A stretch of DNA of 63,394 nt from IMG/VR virus record IMGVR_UViG_3300030060_002858, positions 1 through 63,394 of that record; one strand, written 5' to 3'. The position numbers and the translations under genes are program-made. The number at the start of each line of letters is the position of its first letter. Position 1 is the stretch's first letter. The notes beneath the pieces are model-generated. The model was not told the DNA's origin. It was given only the letters and a program-made list of their open reading frames with translations, and did not search any database. Shown in pieces: positions 54,401 to 60,956 of the stretch. The DNA is from a virus.

Positions 54401-57400
54401 AGGAGATCCTACATTTGTTGGAACAGATGATCAACTAGAAGATGCACTTAGATTTGCTTTTAGAGATTTAGACGAAGAAAGATTAGATATTGACGAAGCT
54501 ATGAGTTTCTTTGGAGGAGAAAGAATTGCTTCAGAATCTTTAGAATTATTTACTAAAGGAACTGAAGAAGAGCTTTTAACATCACTAGGGCCAGCAATTG
54601 AAGACAATCCTGAGTTAGGATTAATGGTCAGAGGTCCAATAAGAAACTTAAATAAATTAATTAGAGAACAAAAAGTTCTTTCAGAAGAAGCTGGGGTAGC
54701 TATTAAGGCTATGCTATTTAGAGCAAATCAGTTAAATCCAGATATACTTCTAAATCTAAAGTTTGAATTTATTACAGAGCGATTAGAGGGAGTAGCCCAA
54801 GCAGAAAGAAAGGGAGATAATTTTACAATTAGACTAGGCTCTAACTTTAAAACTATTACAAAAGATAATCCTTTAACTGCAATTCAAATAGTTGCTCACG
54901 AACTAGCTCACGTTGCTAGGCTAAAATTTATTGCAGATAACTCTAGAGAATATAATGGGTTATTAGGACTTTGGCAAAGCGACGAAGGCAGGGACATGTT
55001 ACGAAAGGCTGTTCAAGCTTTTCATGGTGGAGTATTTACTTCTGAAGCTAAAAAAGAATATGAAAGATATTTAAATAATCCTGAAGAATTTATCGCAGGA
55101 TTTATGTCATACTTTCTTTTAGGAGACACAAATGTTGAGATTAGAGATTTAACTAAAAAACAAAAGGGAATGTTTAATGAGTTAACTTCTATTGTAAAAA
55201 GAATGATGACTTATGTTTCTAATATTTTAAACAATCTTCAAAATGCGTTTTACACTGGAAATGAAAAGTTTGATAAAGAGGTAAGAGCACTTGCTCTTCG
55301 AGTATGGGGACATGATGCAGCGACAGGAAAGCCTGCCCTAAGACAACTTGATTCTGGTCAAGTTGCAGATGCTACATATGGATGGAGTCAAAGATTTAAA
55401 GATACTAAAGAATTTGTAGTAGACCCTGATAAAGATTTACAAATAATTAAAGGACACAAAGAATTAGCTAGACTAAACTCAAAGGCTGAACTTACAGAAG
55501 AAGAAATTCTTACTAAACATAAAATCAATGACTTCTTATACGCAGAAGGTACTTATGCTCAAGAAAACTTTGGTTTGAATGGCCTATCACGCTCTGATTA
55601 TTTAGCAACTCTTCAACAGTTAAAAGAAAAATATCCATCTAAAAAACGAAGTGATTTAGAAAATGATTCTAGAAATAACGATGAATCTATTATTGATATA
55701 CGAGAGATACTTGCTCAAGGTACTAATAAAGAAAAGGCCACTGCTTTAGCTTACCTTATGGATGCTGTATCAAAAACATACGGAGATCCTATAGCTAAAG
55801 GTCTAGGTGCCATTGGAAACAGTATAGCAGATAGCATTCCTAATGTTAAGCAAGCAGCGGCAAAACAAGCATTATTTAACTTACTACTAGGTGATACCGG
55901 ATCGGGAGAAACATTTGGTGCTGAGTTCTTACTGCCTATTCTTATTACGCAAATGCTAGATGATAATATTGTTACTGCTACGGGTAATTATCTAAACACA
56001 GCAGGAACTCCTTCTGTTAGAACAAATATTCAAAAGCTAGAGACGTTCTCAACAAGTATTAGAACCAGTAAAAATCAAATTGCAGCTGCTCTTAGAGGTA
56101 TTACAGATGTAGCAAAGAGAACAGTATTTGAGTCGTTTGTTAGTGACACCGATAAAAAAGTTATGGCTAAGTTAGACAAACAGCTTATTACAAGTGTAAC
56201 TAAATTAAACGAAGGAGAGGCAGAGTTTACTTTCGATCTTTCAGAAGATGCATTAGGGGTAGCACTAAATGATAAACAAAAAGCAGTTATTCTAAAAGCT
56301 CTTGGAGAAATTAAAAATACGTTTACTCAAATGGCAGAAGATAATATTAGAGACGGAATATCTATTGGTGAATTTGGCGAAGGTTTTACGCAAGTAGTTC
56401 CATATCGTTTAGGCAATTCATTGCGTGCCGAAGATGTAAGAGCACCAGAGTTTAAAGATACAATGACTAGCTTAATTCAAAAAAGATTATCTCAAGGAAT
56501 AGAAAGCGGTCTTCTAGATGGAACAGTAATGGCTGCGGTAGGACTTATCCCGCACTTTGGAAATAACACAGCAGCAAGAGCAGATCTAGAAAGACTTAAT
56601 GCTCAGTATCCTCAATTGGTAGATGCTATTTTAGCCGAAGCAGTTAAACAAGAGGGAGATACTGAAAGACAAACTAAAGAAAAAGTTAACCTATTAAAAG
56701 CAAAACTAAATGATACCGCTAATGTAGATTCTTTTGTAGAGTTACAAGTAGGTACTGGGCGTTTCTTAAACAAACTTGCACAGGGAACAATCACTTTAGA
56801 TAGCATATTTACTAGGGCTAGTCAACGTATTGCTTTTGTAACAGAGTATAAGACTGCTGTAGAAAATGCTAACAAAAGATCAGCAGATGCTCGAAATAGA
56901 TTAGATGCTTTAACAAAAGAAAGTGGAGACATTCGCTCTAATACATTCTTTAGTCCTACCACAAAAGATACTCCTGTAGCAGCCTTTGATAGAGCAGCTG
57001 ATAACCCAATTGAATTTATTTTTAGAAACTTTCACAAGAGAGCTTCTAGGGGAGCGTACTATCCTAACGATAACTGGGCAATCCCTAGTGTAAGAGAAGC
57101 ACTAGAAGCTAATGAAGATATCCAAAAATATTTTGTAACAGACATGGCAGCATTAGCTGAAAATGCAAAACAAGGTCTATTTAATGATATTGCTGAAAAG
57201 AAAATGTTTAGAGAGTTCGGAGTACACGGAAACATTGAGCATGTATTAACTCTTATTAGTAGCGTAGCCTTTAGCGATTATTCAGTAATGGCTCCAGACG
57301 GAACGTCAATAGAAGGTCAACGAGTAAAACAAGTTGTAGAAGTATTAAGAAACAAACATAATGCTTTAAGAAATATTATTGAAAAACCAGAAGGAACTAA

Positions 57401-59141
57401 TACGGGTTCAGTAGAAAGTTCTATTGTAGATTATGCTAATGCTGCAACAAGAATTGCATATGGAGGCAACCTATTCCTTGCTACTACTATTGTAGAAAAC
57501 GGATACAGTGCAGTAGACGAACTAATCGGAAGAGGAAATATTGTAGGATTTTTAAGAAGTGCTTTAGCTCCCTTTAGTCAACTTACAAATAGAACAGAAA
57601 GAGCAAGAGTATTAAAAGATTTTGCTTACCTAATTGAGTCAATGACACAAGGATTTTTACCTGAATACGAAAGACCGTTAGGTACAGAAGGAGATAGTAC
57701 GGTATTAAAAGCACTCAAGGGCTTGGGTTCTGCAAACATGAGGCTTGCTAAGTGGCAACTTAAAAACATTACCGCAGCCCGTGCAATAAATATTAGATCT
57801 TTTATTCAGTCATATTTAAAACCAAACAAAGATGGAACGTCTAAGTTAAGTGAATTAGCTAGATTGTTAGAAGAATCTAATCTTTCTAAATTACCAATTG
57901 AAGAACAAGAACCAGCTTTAAAAGGAATACTAAGAAAGGCAAAGATTGGAACAAACAACTTACCAATAATTTCTTACCTTATTAAAGCAGGATTATTAGA
58001 ACCTACTAGATTAAGTATGCTTTTAGAAATGATGCCTGCCGAAGGACGTTACAGTCCATTTGAAATGACTCAGGAATTGTTTACCACTAAATCTCCTAGA
58101 ACTAATGCAAAAGAGTTTCAACAAAAACTTGACATTATTACAGCCCTTAAAAATATTGAAAGAAGATATGTAGAAGAAGCTATTCTAGCTCCCAATGCAT
58201 TTGATACTGCTACTGGTCCTAGAGGAACATTTGAACAAATCTTTGAAATCTATCGTAGATATCCCGTTCTCTTTGCAAGCCAACAAGTAATTAGAAAGTC
58301 AAGCAGGGTTGGAGTAGTTAGAGCAGGTTTTAGTTTAACTTCCTTGATTCTTTTAGATATGCTTTATATGGCTGCTCTATCAATGGCAGCAGGTAAACCA
58401 CTTGAAGATGTTGTAAAGGATTATGAAGAAGCTCCTCTAGCTAGTGCAGGCAAGCTTCTTTTAAGAACTCCAATCTTTGGTAGATGGTTAGCTATGGTTG
58501 GTCCAGTTTTAGCTAAAGGTCTAGAAGCTATTGAAAAAGGTCGTATGCCATCTGGATATGAACTTACTCAAGCTTTCCAGTCTGGTTCTGGTTTTATTCC
58601 TGTAGCAGCTTTAGGAGCAGCAGCAGGTTCTCTTCTAACAACATTCCAAACTATAGGGGGCGTATTTGGACTTAATGAGATGCCTAGAGGACAAGAACTT
58701 GTTAACTCTTTACGATTAATTCCAGCAGGAGACGCAGCAATTAGACTGGCTATCTTCTCCTTAGCGGGAGATAGTATTGAAAGGAAGAAAAGACGAGGAC
58801 CAAGCGGAGCAGGATCTTATGGAGGACAGCAGCCAGTCACAGGGCTTCACTATGGAATGCACAGAAACGATGCTGCTTTTACTTGGGAAAGCATGTACAA
58901 GGACATGATGACTCCTATTCTAAATGGCGAGTTACCTCAGGTTGTAAAAGAGTATTATAAAGACATAGAACAAATGGATGCAATGCAAGAGCTGGGAGCC
59001 ACGCCCGCCTCTCCACAACCCGCCGCGCCGCCCGCAAAACCCGCGCCGTCGCAGCCAGAGATCACTACACCTAAAGTAGATCCTGTAGACTCTATACTAA
59101 ATCAAGGACCTACCAAGGCACCTGATACTTTACTCGAATAG
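45462..59141 (+). CDS. Giant virion protein with N4-type RNA polymerase motifs
   Basis: 4,559 residues (about 0.5 MDa), 13.7 kb, in the T7 gene 16 position. Hydrophobic segments near 268-305 and 4285-4312; an acidic Pro linker near 693-735 leads into long coiled coils. Polymerase-like core: D1717-R-T-A-S-G resembles motif A (T7 D537-GSCSG), and R1831-E-I-F-K1835-V-P-V-M-x3-Y1843-G fits motif B Rx3Kx7YG (T7 KRSVMTLAYGSK). D-to-K spacing is 118, against 111 in N4 virion RNA polymerase and 94 in T7. The motif T/DxxGR is not clear (candidate 1611-1616) and motif C is not located with confidence (best candidate around H2365). HELAH at 3146-3150 with NPEEF near 3208 suggests a zinc metallopeptidase. 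The last 50 residues are Pro/Ala-rich and G/C-rich in DNA. Likely ejected with the genome to transcribe early genes. Function is inferred. Confidence 0.7.
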   Translation: MTTQGINKWATEPLPFYMDNQEEMRESVGQYNDFVQGLNPLTDGDNALNVPDQLVVDLNTQELVRGNYGITEAMALMSARGYFGGMFEDNQYQQKYSANMQLGMYRGDKYKEGDLLKFGADEEKLLRYYAKKSPWNLSRLSDPFIDETLDGVEDMWDAPILNNLNDSPNDLMEAEAPPDWSPQEALKVLQLRDPEMYAVYANSLGASNLEQIVGEAKNPYDFFYTLTDTIQTAALNTTIAKWYEDASNTEIALEYARNFIIEGIVNDPDLAASLGITAGLTTIGSIAGLKAGVIATLAYKIPKTLYQGVKYVKFINMIRKAATTTIRYMPENIGPTLIQKIPAMKNFSRGGFVQKHLIANRIGDAGEGLVTGGLAEAGNQWRQSTAGVIDEFSYGGIFKEALFEAALSPAINPAIGGIYSLGGGAVNLSYMVSDSVAAKVIGEKGHKAFSRFIDTTKKYLNADDAIKRLENAQLSLELSSQVNDLTLEGTEVEIQDDEAKPDRPDGILSIILGAIWDQTGLSKGDFLTTVKEILADFQAEAADPSHPRNKLGVDQEILLSEIAQEVVNRNRDVILEANDGDTSSFEKILGWTQHHLRLASDAKKEGKTYKEYTEKIIADNEEWKLLAPQVLEAVKEKMGDKFDSSTTEEKLDVALEYMQETILKQQQAIRDLDTSTKDKEETADGLEEELEAAEPKPDPKPEDAPTGGEPKGEDDKPKRKPPPGDGPIERRAELIERLKRMKERAEKAKAEIQEKLDKGFKGVNRKTKENIVELGRKIDEELAFVEGELESFLETHGLEDGEVKDSIQLMKTLETELNVLKETLSKDITDTKDGILFGFVRLNKLRAAREKAGLLLFRDLNLENSKRTEEGKPELSKLPWDKTQEDTREAWKELAELTKGDESKAAQRIRQFVNDLESGKEEGITMGGVKNTFTNYMNMLGTVMKKHEERYNKREDYKKHVSLFKQYKAARKNYQRLMSSIYRSETLKDIQQFNAIQLQQTGLREKKEQESVLNARRALFNEFIAEKEASGEDITMEEFLNFLHPYSEQAQTEAAAIERDASKGKETLTIEEAKRIEGKEYQSVKDQLKYLSIGKLSGINKGGRFKYVRGNWEHQHSDSDILGTSYDPEFVLNESNYGKELDTDVVFTRDLRSDLEAWIELEQKILAIASHTDPSKGIAAWRIHAALPPYFRDFLGLGPYVVFGRGNILGAENSALMPTEALDHNSLDLTDEKSISELQRYQHLLRYDPQKILAIIRAWKDRGLAKIDGWEARETSFILDELSKEMQNEGDPNSAANLFYTQKLLERVHNQSRAINMANWTKRQGEGGGYIIAVDPDTGFPTEFTNSAGTYKREALYHAKERLQFLFGTRRFTELQQVAKSLGLLTEISRTKEDGRTEIIIRDREGNVRADVVEYLTEQIGEQTDINITDLGNGNEDYASAQIAGYGIVDFMSQKPMPAVQQRSVVLDKDGNTVPTESNEDSETASLPTDIRLPQEGETNAAMPIPVMKLAELIQNFKARERMRYILSKDTFTDAERAAYKEWVEAKWSDVLAGMDPDPTGENAQIFVVPQIVGGSLHEAVMSRAEAKEFLLELMLDIPRNAEAFIHDQVTRKRGSALMFNEGQGEKEINVLDKEGNIVTKKIKDLNVEGGLMFDLSHGDHMLVPLGRIGEIMAIEAMGPQFAGLTDIVIDKVVQYSDAARKEGTLDELLAFENWSDRTASGVFEMKLLSLAGDADSTIEIEVDGKTKKVNAPKLLDMIRDGVIEPGTKAESDFYLSTAIIAAPLFAMGKKGGLQTLFDVINKNDIRSVKDLQEKEAGLSEGDKKKLKLLREIFKVPVMRRIYGGSKPNFDVEFSEGGKGYEALKKAGMTSEEDIAALKKVLFSGNGGATHISKTILIDYALGVNDRTKYLVQKYLGIDQTRSVPLLDTWKELVKLDNKALSAELERSQTHIRLLEDSLRQKYEIDNPADLTFEQWKKTKGYNKRFEKAKAYLEEQEKASNPIHPGTVAYETFKKILQTTDQLSAESIGYFRALNILNSQEYRLNVDRLQFVAQRVLGLTDFSVQDFMGFEQHALYQLMLPTATSGRTYPLNTTGLNPLGISLERVARMQPFVKDGVRYNDFIDYVERNPGLDEAEFKKDLEDYLTNHDGADAFGAFDLEDPSLRKFETREEAEAALEDLMIKQEMMLWSSYDKPPKEVFKDYTAEDSDEGFFNNLLTQWHQHSEQRHLTLKEEIAFEQAEADRMIADGKRPTDSPVLQLKNKAGGLVNKKLVEASEGEFRYLPYHVSERNPSSVMIHTAGQRGPLSMRPRFKERQYYDMGLLSLQKRHVQDRITKAMGPIETIRTNADSLTEEDAMISGVNIGHAPAWDSNKLPQVLPTLPRAIAADLRTDMGQRAAKIYYEVSIWAEERGLADKLKEDPENFVRFYIIREIEEERKRQLRRTRESNITNENDIIAARNKWIGGLHDISRYSRDLKDPEGRRGLQLFTERQSFAAVNPAEEGELYMDLLVNVADENNPDGFLFTRSLLDDAFKLGPVPTGERIIITPENVSDEKTMEEIFEFKDLNLESWAVQNADFNKFLAAQLFTEAIGKAMLEFEGGKYKSVAFTPDQWEFAIDPEDRKPLIALAKQMVMEMPSFELTVGIEESLYNDDSKISTYRMTINREGVAPEKGKERDKKAVPTQQRNVFGAATGFGMQVMTRTKLKSKKAKLALTPEHRMQLFSILENAQTMQGITLSNWLNKGLGVKLTEDGQIVRAVPIQDRVADAMGYTARPIRDAAINEAEALRRVSSVDGESSVRMIDDPLTSVRGARVNVVDLDYYARDNSSWGDGSINTAWLESYVSPITKLIHMLDRSGIQAGSELADLKLELQSLIALTREQDNMSSVVVRLIALKLEDPSLDFRKNKIKMFFTDAERNGDDFNTAINKADSIILKIKKHTSDYGVTRKLPGYYEARQFITTQEYSPANFEETLLAFKKYLGDPTFVGTDDQLEDALRFAFRDLDEERLDIDEAMSFFGGERIASESLELFTKGTEEELLTSLGPAIEDNPELGLMVRGPIRNLNKLIREQKVLSEEAGVAIKAMLFRANQLNPDILLNLKFEFITERLEGVAQAERKGDNFTIRLGSNFKTITKDNPLTAIQIVAHELAHVARLKFIADNSREYNGLLGLWQSDEGRDMLRKAVQAFHGGVFTSEAKKEYERYLNNPEEFIAGFMSYFLLGDTNVEIRDLTKKQKGMFNELTSIVKRMMTYVSNILNNLQNAFYTGNEKFDKEVRALALRVWGHDAATGKPALRQLDSGQVADATYGWSQRFKDTKEFVVDPDKDLQIIKGHKELARLNSKAELTEEEILTKHKINDFLYAEGTYAQENFGLNGLSRSDYLATLQQLKEKYPSKKRSDLENDSRNNDESIIDIREILAQGTNKEKATALAYLMDAVSKTYGDPIAKGLGAIGNSIADSIPNVKQAAAKQALFNLLLGDTGSGETFGAEFLLPILITQMLDDNIVTATGNYLNTAGTPSVRTNIQKLETFSTSIRTSKNQIAAALRGITDVAKRTVFESFVSDTDKKVMAKLDKQLITSVTKLNEGEAEFTFDLSEDALGVALNDKQKAVILKALGEIKNTFTQMAEDNIRDGISIGEFGEGFTQVVPYRLGNSLRAEDVRAPEFKDTMTSLIQKRLSQGIESGLLDGTVMAAVGLIPHFGNNTAARADLERLNAQYPQLVDAILAEAVKQEGDTERQTKEKVNLLKAKLNDTANVDSFVELQVGTGRFLNKLAQGTITLDSIFTRASQRIAFVTEYKTAVENANKRSADARNRLDALTKESGDIRSNTFFSPTTKDTPVAAFDRAADNPIEFIFRNFHKRASRGAYYPNDNWAIPSVREALEANEDIQKYFVTDMAALAENAKQGLFNDIAEKKMFREFGVHGNIEHVLTLISSVAFSDYSVMAPDGTSIEGQRVKQVVEVLRNKHNALRNIIEKPEGTNTGSVESSIVDYANAATRIAYGGNLFLATTIVENGYSAVDELIGRGNIVGFLRSALAPFSQLTNRTERARVLKDFAYLIESMTQGFLPEYERPLGTEGDSTVLKALKGLGSANMRLAKWQLKNITAARAINIRSFIQSYLKPNKDGTSKLSELARLLEESNLSKLPIEEQEPALKGILRKAKIGTNNLPIISYLIKAGLLEPTRLSMLLEMMPAEGRYSPFEMTQELFTTKSPRTNAKEFQQKLDIITALKNIERRYVEEAILAPNAFDTATGPRGTFEQIFEIYRRYPVLFASQQVIRKSSRVGVVRAGFSLTSLILLDMLYMAALSMAAGKPLEDVVKDYEEAPLASAGKLLLRTPIFGRWLAMVGPVLAKGLEAIEKGRMPSGYELTQAFQSGSGFIPVAALGAAAGSLLTTFQTIGGVFGLNEMPRGQELVNSLRLIPAGDAAIRLAIFSLAGDSIERKKRRGPSGAGSYGGQQPVTGLHYGMHRNDAAFTWESMYKDMMTPILNGELPQVVKEYYKDIEQMDAMQELGATPASPQPAAPPAKPAPSQPEITTPKVDPVDSILNQGPTKAPDTLLE

Positions 59142-59164
59142 CCTTTACATCCGGGGGACAGACA

Positions 59165-59425
59165 ATGGAAGCTATTGAAGGACACCTTATTGACATTTTA
59201 ATGACAGTAGTGAGCACAGCACTTTTTGGACTTATTGGTTTTGTCTGGAAGATTAGTCACAAAATTTCAAACCTAGAAAAAACCGTTGACACCTTACATA
59301 AAATGCAATCTAGAGATGTAACTGATTTAAGAAAAGATATTGATATGATATGTGCTAATATGGATAAAAACAGAGAGTGGACTACAAATAGAATGATGTC
59401 AATTGCCAAGGAGATGCCTAGATGA
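59165..59425 (+). CDS. Small membrane/coiled-coil protein, possible holin
   Basis: 86 residues: one N-terminal transmembrane helix (ILMTVVSTALFGLIGFVW), then a coiled coil (ISNLEKTVDTLHKMQSRDV) and a basic end. It mirrors the layout of the 67-residue protein at 26178 (coil then helix). Last-gene position next to virion genes suits a holin or a virion membrane component. Overlaps the dockerin gene by 4 nt. Confidence 0.62.
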   Translation: MEAIEGHLIDILMTVVSTALFGLIGFVWKISHKISNLEKTVDTLHKMQSRDVTDLRKDIDMICANMDKNREWTTNRMMSIAKEMPR

Positions 59426-59970
59426 TACTATTAGATACTTGCATCCCACAGCTAAATCCTTTTGACGTACATCGATTAGAACTAGAAAATGGATACCTGC
59501 ATAGCACTGGAGGTGTAGCTACGGAAACCCGAGTAGTTGAAATAGATTATTTTGATAATAGGAGAATAGTCACAAACTTGTTTGATTCTCAAGGAACCGC
59601 AACACTTACTAACATAACTAACAATAATCATCAAGCAAGAAAAGTTAAATACCGACATCATGTAAAAATACCATATGGTGATTATGTAGTCACTCAACAC
59701 GATGACGATTACGAAGTATGTGCAATTGATGGAGAAGTTATTTTTTATGTAGAGGTTCCACTGGCTAACGGAGCAACACACGAAGTTGATTGGGTATACA
59801 CTATTGAGATTGAACCATACGGTGACTTAGACGGTGACGGTAGAATCCGAGGATATGATCTTGGTTTGTTTTTTGCTGGCTGGGGACTGCCCGGTGAAAC
59901 TGACTTTAACAATGACGGTATTACCGATGGAGAAGACATGGGTATTCTATTTGAGAACTGGACCGGATAA
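59422..59970 (+). CDS. Protein with C-terminal dockerin-type repeats
   Basis: 182 residues. Residues 1-130 form a beta-rich domain with no recognised family. Residues 134-181 hold two EF-hand-like loops: D135-L-D137-G-D139-G ... D146, then DLGLFFAGWG; and D161-F-N163-N-D165-G ... D172, then MGILFENWTG. This doubled GDxxGDG...DLGxxxxxWG pattern is the type I dockerin form, and the LGL-x4-WG ending is particularly common in Planctomycetes proteins. Dockerins bind Ca2+ and dock proteins to cohesins or cell-surface partners. No signal peptide is seen. ATGA overlap with the membrane protein. Confidence 0.85.
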   Translation: MILLDTCIPQLNPFDVHRLELENGYLHSTGGVATETRVVEIDYFDNRRIVTNLFDSQGTATLTNITNNNHQARKVKYRHHVKIPYGDYVVTQHDDDYEVCAIDGEVIFYVEVPLANGATHEVDWVYTIEIEPYGDLDGDGRIRGYDLGLFFAGWGLPGETDFNNDGITDGEDMGILFENWTG

Positions 59971-60060
59971 ATCGACTAGGGGGTCACGAATTTATCTGAG
60001 GTGATGTATAGTATTGCGCTGTTGCAGTACCCCCCGTAACCCTGTTCGAAAGGATTTGGA
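59971..60060 (+). other. Composition boundary, intergenic
   Basis: From the dockerin stop on, A/T-rich sequence gives way to G/C-rich sequence. The gap holds GGGGGT (59979 region) pairing with ACCCCC (60030 region) around a 45-nt loop and a TTCGAAAGGAT ribosome-site-like motif (60045-60055) that recurs at 60866. No gene seen. The abrupt change could be a recombination joint or an assembly join. Confidence 0.6.
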
Positions 60061-60090
60061 ATTATTGTTCTTAGCTGGATACTGTTCGTC

Positions 60091-60210
60091 ATGATGGTTG
60101 TTGTCATGGTACTGGCAACCATCTCACCGTTGTTCTTTTCTTCTGAAGAGAACGATGAGGATTATCTGGAACCGGAAGAAGTAGACCCGGAGACTGGAAG
60201 GTACCACTAA
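60091..60210 (+). CDS. Small membrane protein, 39 aa or longer
   Basis: ATG 60091 gives MMVVVMVLATISPLFF and a strongly acidic tail ending PETGRYH. The frame stays hydrophobic upstream to a non-standard ATT at 60061 (IIVLSWILFV...), which lies 6 nt after GAAAGGA. A full-length membrane helix needs that extension, so the true start may be ATT 60061. Single-pass protein with acidic cytoplasmic or external tail; no family. Confidence 0.5.
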   Translation: MMVVVMVLATISPLFFSSEENDEDYLEPEEVDPETGRYH

Positions 60211-60219
60211 CACACACCG

Positions 60220-60249
60220 CCTCACGCTCCCTTTACTGGGAGCATGAGG
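60220..60249 (+). terminator. Hairpin after the small membrane gene
   Basis: CCTCACGCTCCC pairs with GGGAGCATGAGG, 11 of 12 positions paired, loop TTTACT. Very similar in arms to the hairpin at 60713-60742 after the next gene. No T-run follows. Confidence 0.65.
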
Positions 60250-60256
60250 TATTCCG

Positions 60257-60292
60257 CAGGACTAACCCCGTCAAGGTGACGGACTAATCCTG
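60257..60292 (+). promoter_or_regulatory. Two-part hairpin upstream of the 60316 gene
   Basis: CAGGA/TCCTG outer stem and CCGTCA/TGACGG inner stem around loop AGG. It ends 24 nt before the start codon and could mask or present the ribosome site of that gene. ATCCATATGGAT (60310-60321), a perfect palindrome, spans the start codon itself. Confidence 0.5.
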
Positions 60293-60315
60293 TTACTCTA
60301 ATGGAGGGTATCCAT

Positions 60316-60702
60316 ATGGATGCTACCATTACCGTACATCGGCGTAACACTGGAACGCCGATTGAGTTCAGGACGAACGTCCTGTTCGCGTCTTCTTTCG
60401 AGAAGGCACTTCAGGATGGCAACGCCACGGAGCTGGAGCAGATGATCGTCAAGATCAAGAAGCTTCACGACTACGTGCCGGAGTCCGAAGACAGCTTCGT
60501 CTCGGAACCTCATGTCTTCGACACGATTCGTGCTGACGGACATCGATGGTACTGTGTCGCTCGTACCTGCGTCACGGCTCAGGAGTTTGAGCATCTTGAG
60601 AGAGGTCTGGAAATCATGTGGGTTCCCGAACCCTACCAGACCCTCACCGACTGGACCTTGGACATCAAGGAAGCGTCGAAGGATCTCAAGCTGTTCATCT
60701 GA
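60316..60702 (+). CDS. Hypothetical protein, 128 aa, G/C-rich codons
   Basis: Start at ATG 60316 (MDATITVHRRNTGTPIEF) because GGAGG lies 8 nt upstream; ATG 60301 contains that site itself. Codons end mainly in G or C, unlike all genes before 59,970. Soluble, mixed alpha/beta (LEQMIVKIKKLHDYVPESED, RWYCVARTCVTAQEFEHLE). No family recognised. Hairpins flank it on both sides. Confidence 0.7.
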   Translation: MDATITVHRRNTGTPIEFRTNVLFASSFEKALQDGNATELEQMIVKIKKLHDYVPESEDSFVSEPHVFDTIRADGHRWYCVARTCVTAQEFEHLERGLEIMWVPEPYQTLTDWTLDIKEASKDLKLFI

Positions 60703-60712
60703 ACTCACCAGC

Positions 60713-60742
60713 CCTCACTGTTCCCGAAAGGGAATGGTGAGG
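60713..60742 (+). terminator. 13-bp GAAA-tetraloop hairpin after the 60316 gene
   Basis: CCTCACTGTTCCC pairs with GGGAATGGTGAGG (13 pairs, two of them G-T) closed by a GAAA tetraloop. It ends the 60316 transcript or stabilises it; CTTAAGG follows with no T-run. Confidence 0.7.
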
Positions 60743-60754
60743 CTTAAGGATTGT

Positions 60755-60956
60755 GGTTGCAAAGGATGCAACCAATAGAGATGTCTTCTCTAACACAAGG
60801 TAGTGTGGTGTAGAGAAGAGAGAATGTATGCAGACCCGTACTTGTTGTGCTGGGTCGAGGCCCTATTCGAAAGGATGTAATTTGGGCCTGTTCGTGTTTG
60901 TGGATCTAGCACGTATGCTAGGTTCGGTTCCTAACCCATCTGGTCTCAGAAGAGAC
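60755..60956 (+). promoter_or_regulatory. Structured leader of RNA polymerase 2 (hairpin array)
   Basis: Within 202 nt lie six successive hairpins: GGTTGC/GCAACC (60755-60773, loop AAAGGAT), CTTCTCTA/TAGAGAAG (60785-60818), GACCC/GGGTC (60833-60856), AGGCCC/GGGCCT (60858-60889, loop containing GAAAGGAT), CTAGC/GCTAG (60906-60921), GTCTC/GAGAC (60943-60956, tetraloop AGAA). Two place a ribosome-site-like AAAGGAT in the loop. No stretch like this exists in the A/T-rich part. A folded regulatory leader for the polymerase downstream is the simplest reading. Confidence 0.6.
60824..60880 (+). CDS. Possible 18-aa leader peptide
   Basis: ATG 60824 follows AGAGAAGAGAGA and reads MYADPYLLCWVEALFERM to TAA at 60878-60880, which falls in the loop of the 60858-60889 hairpin. 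Ribosomes reading it would disturb two of the leader hairpins. Only position and ribosome-site fit support it. Confidence 0.3.
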   Translation: MYADPYLLCWVEALFERM

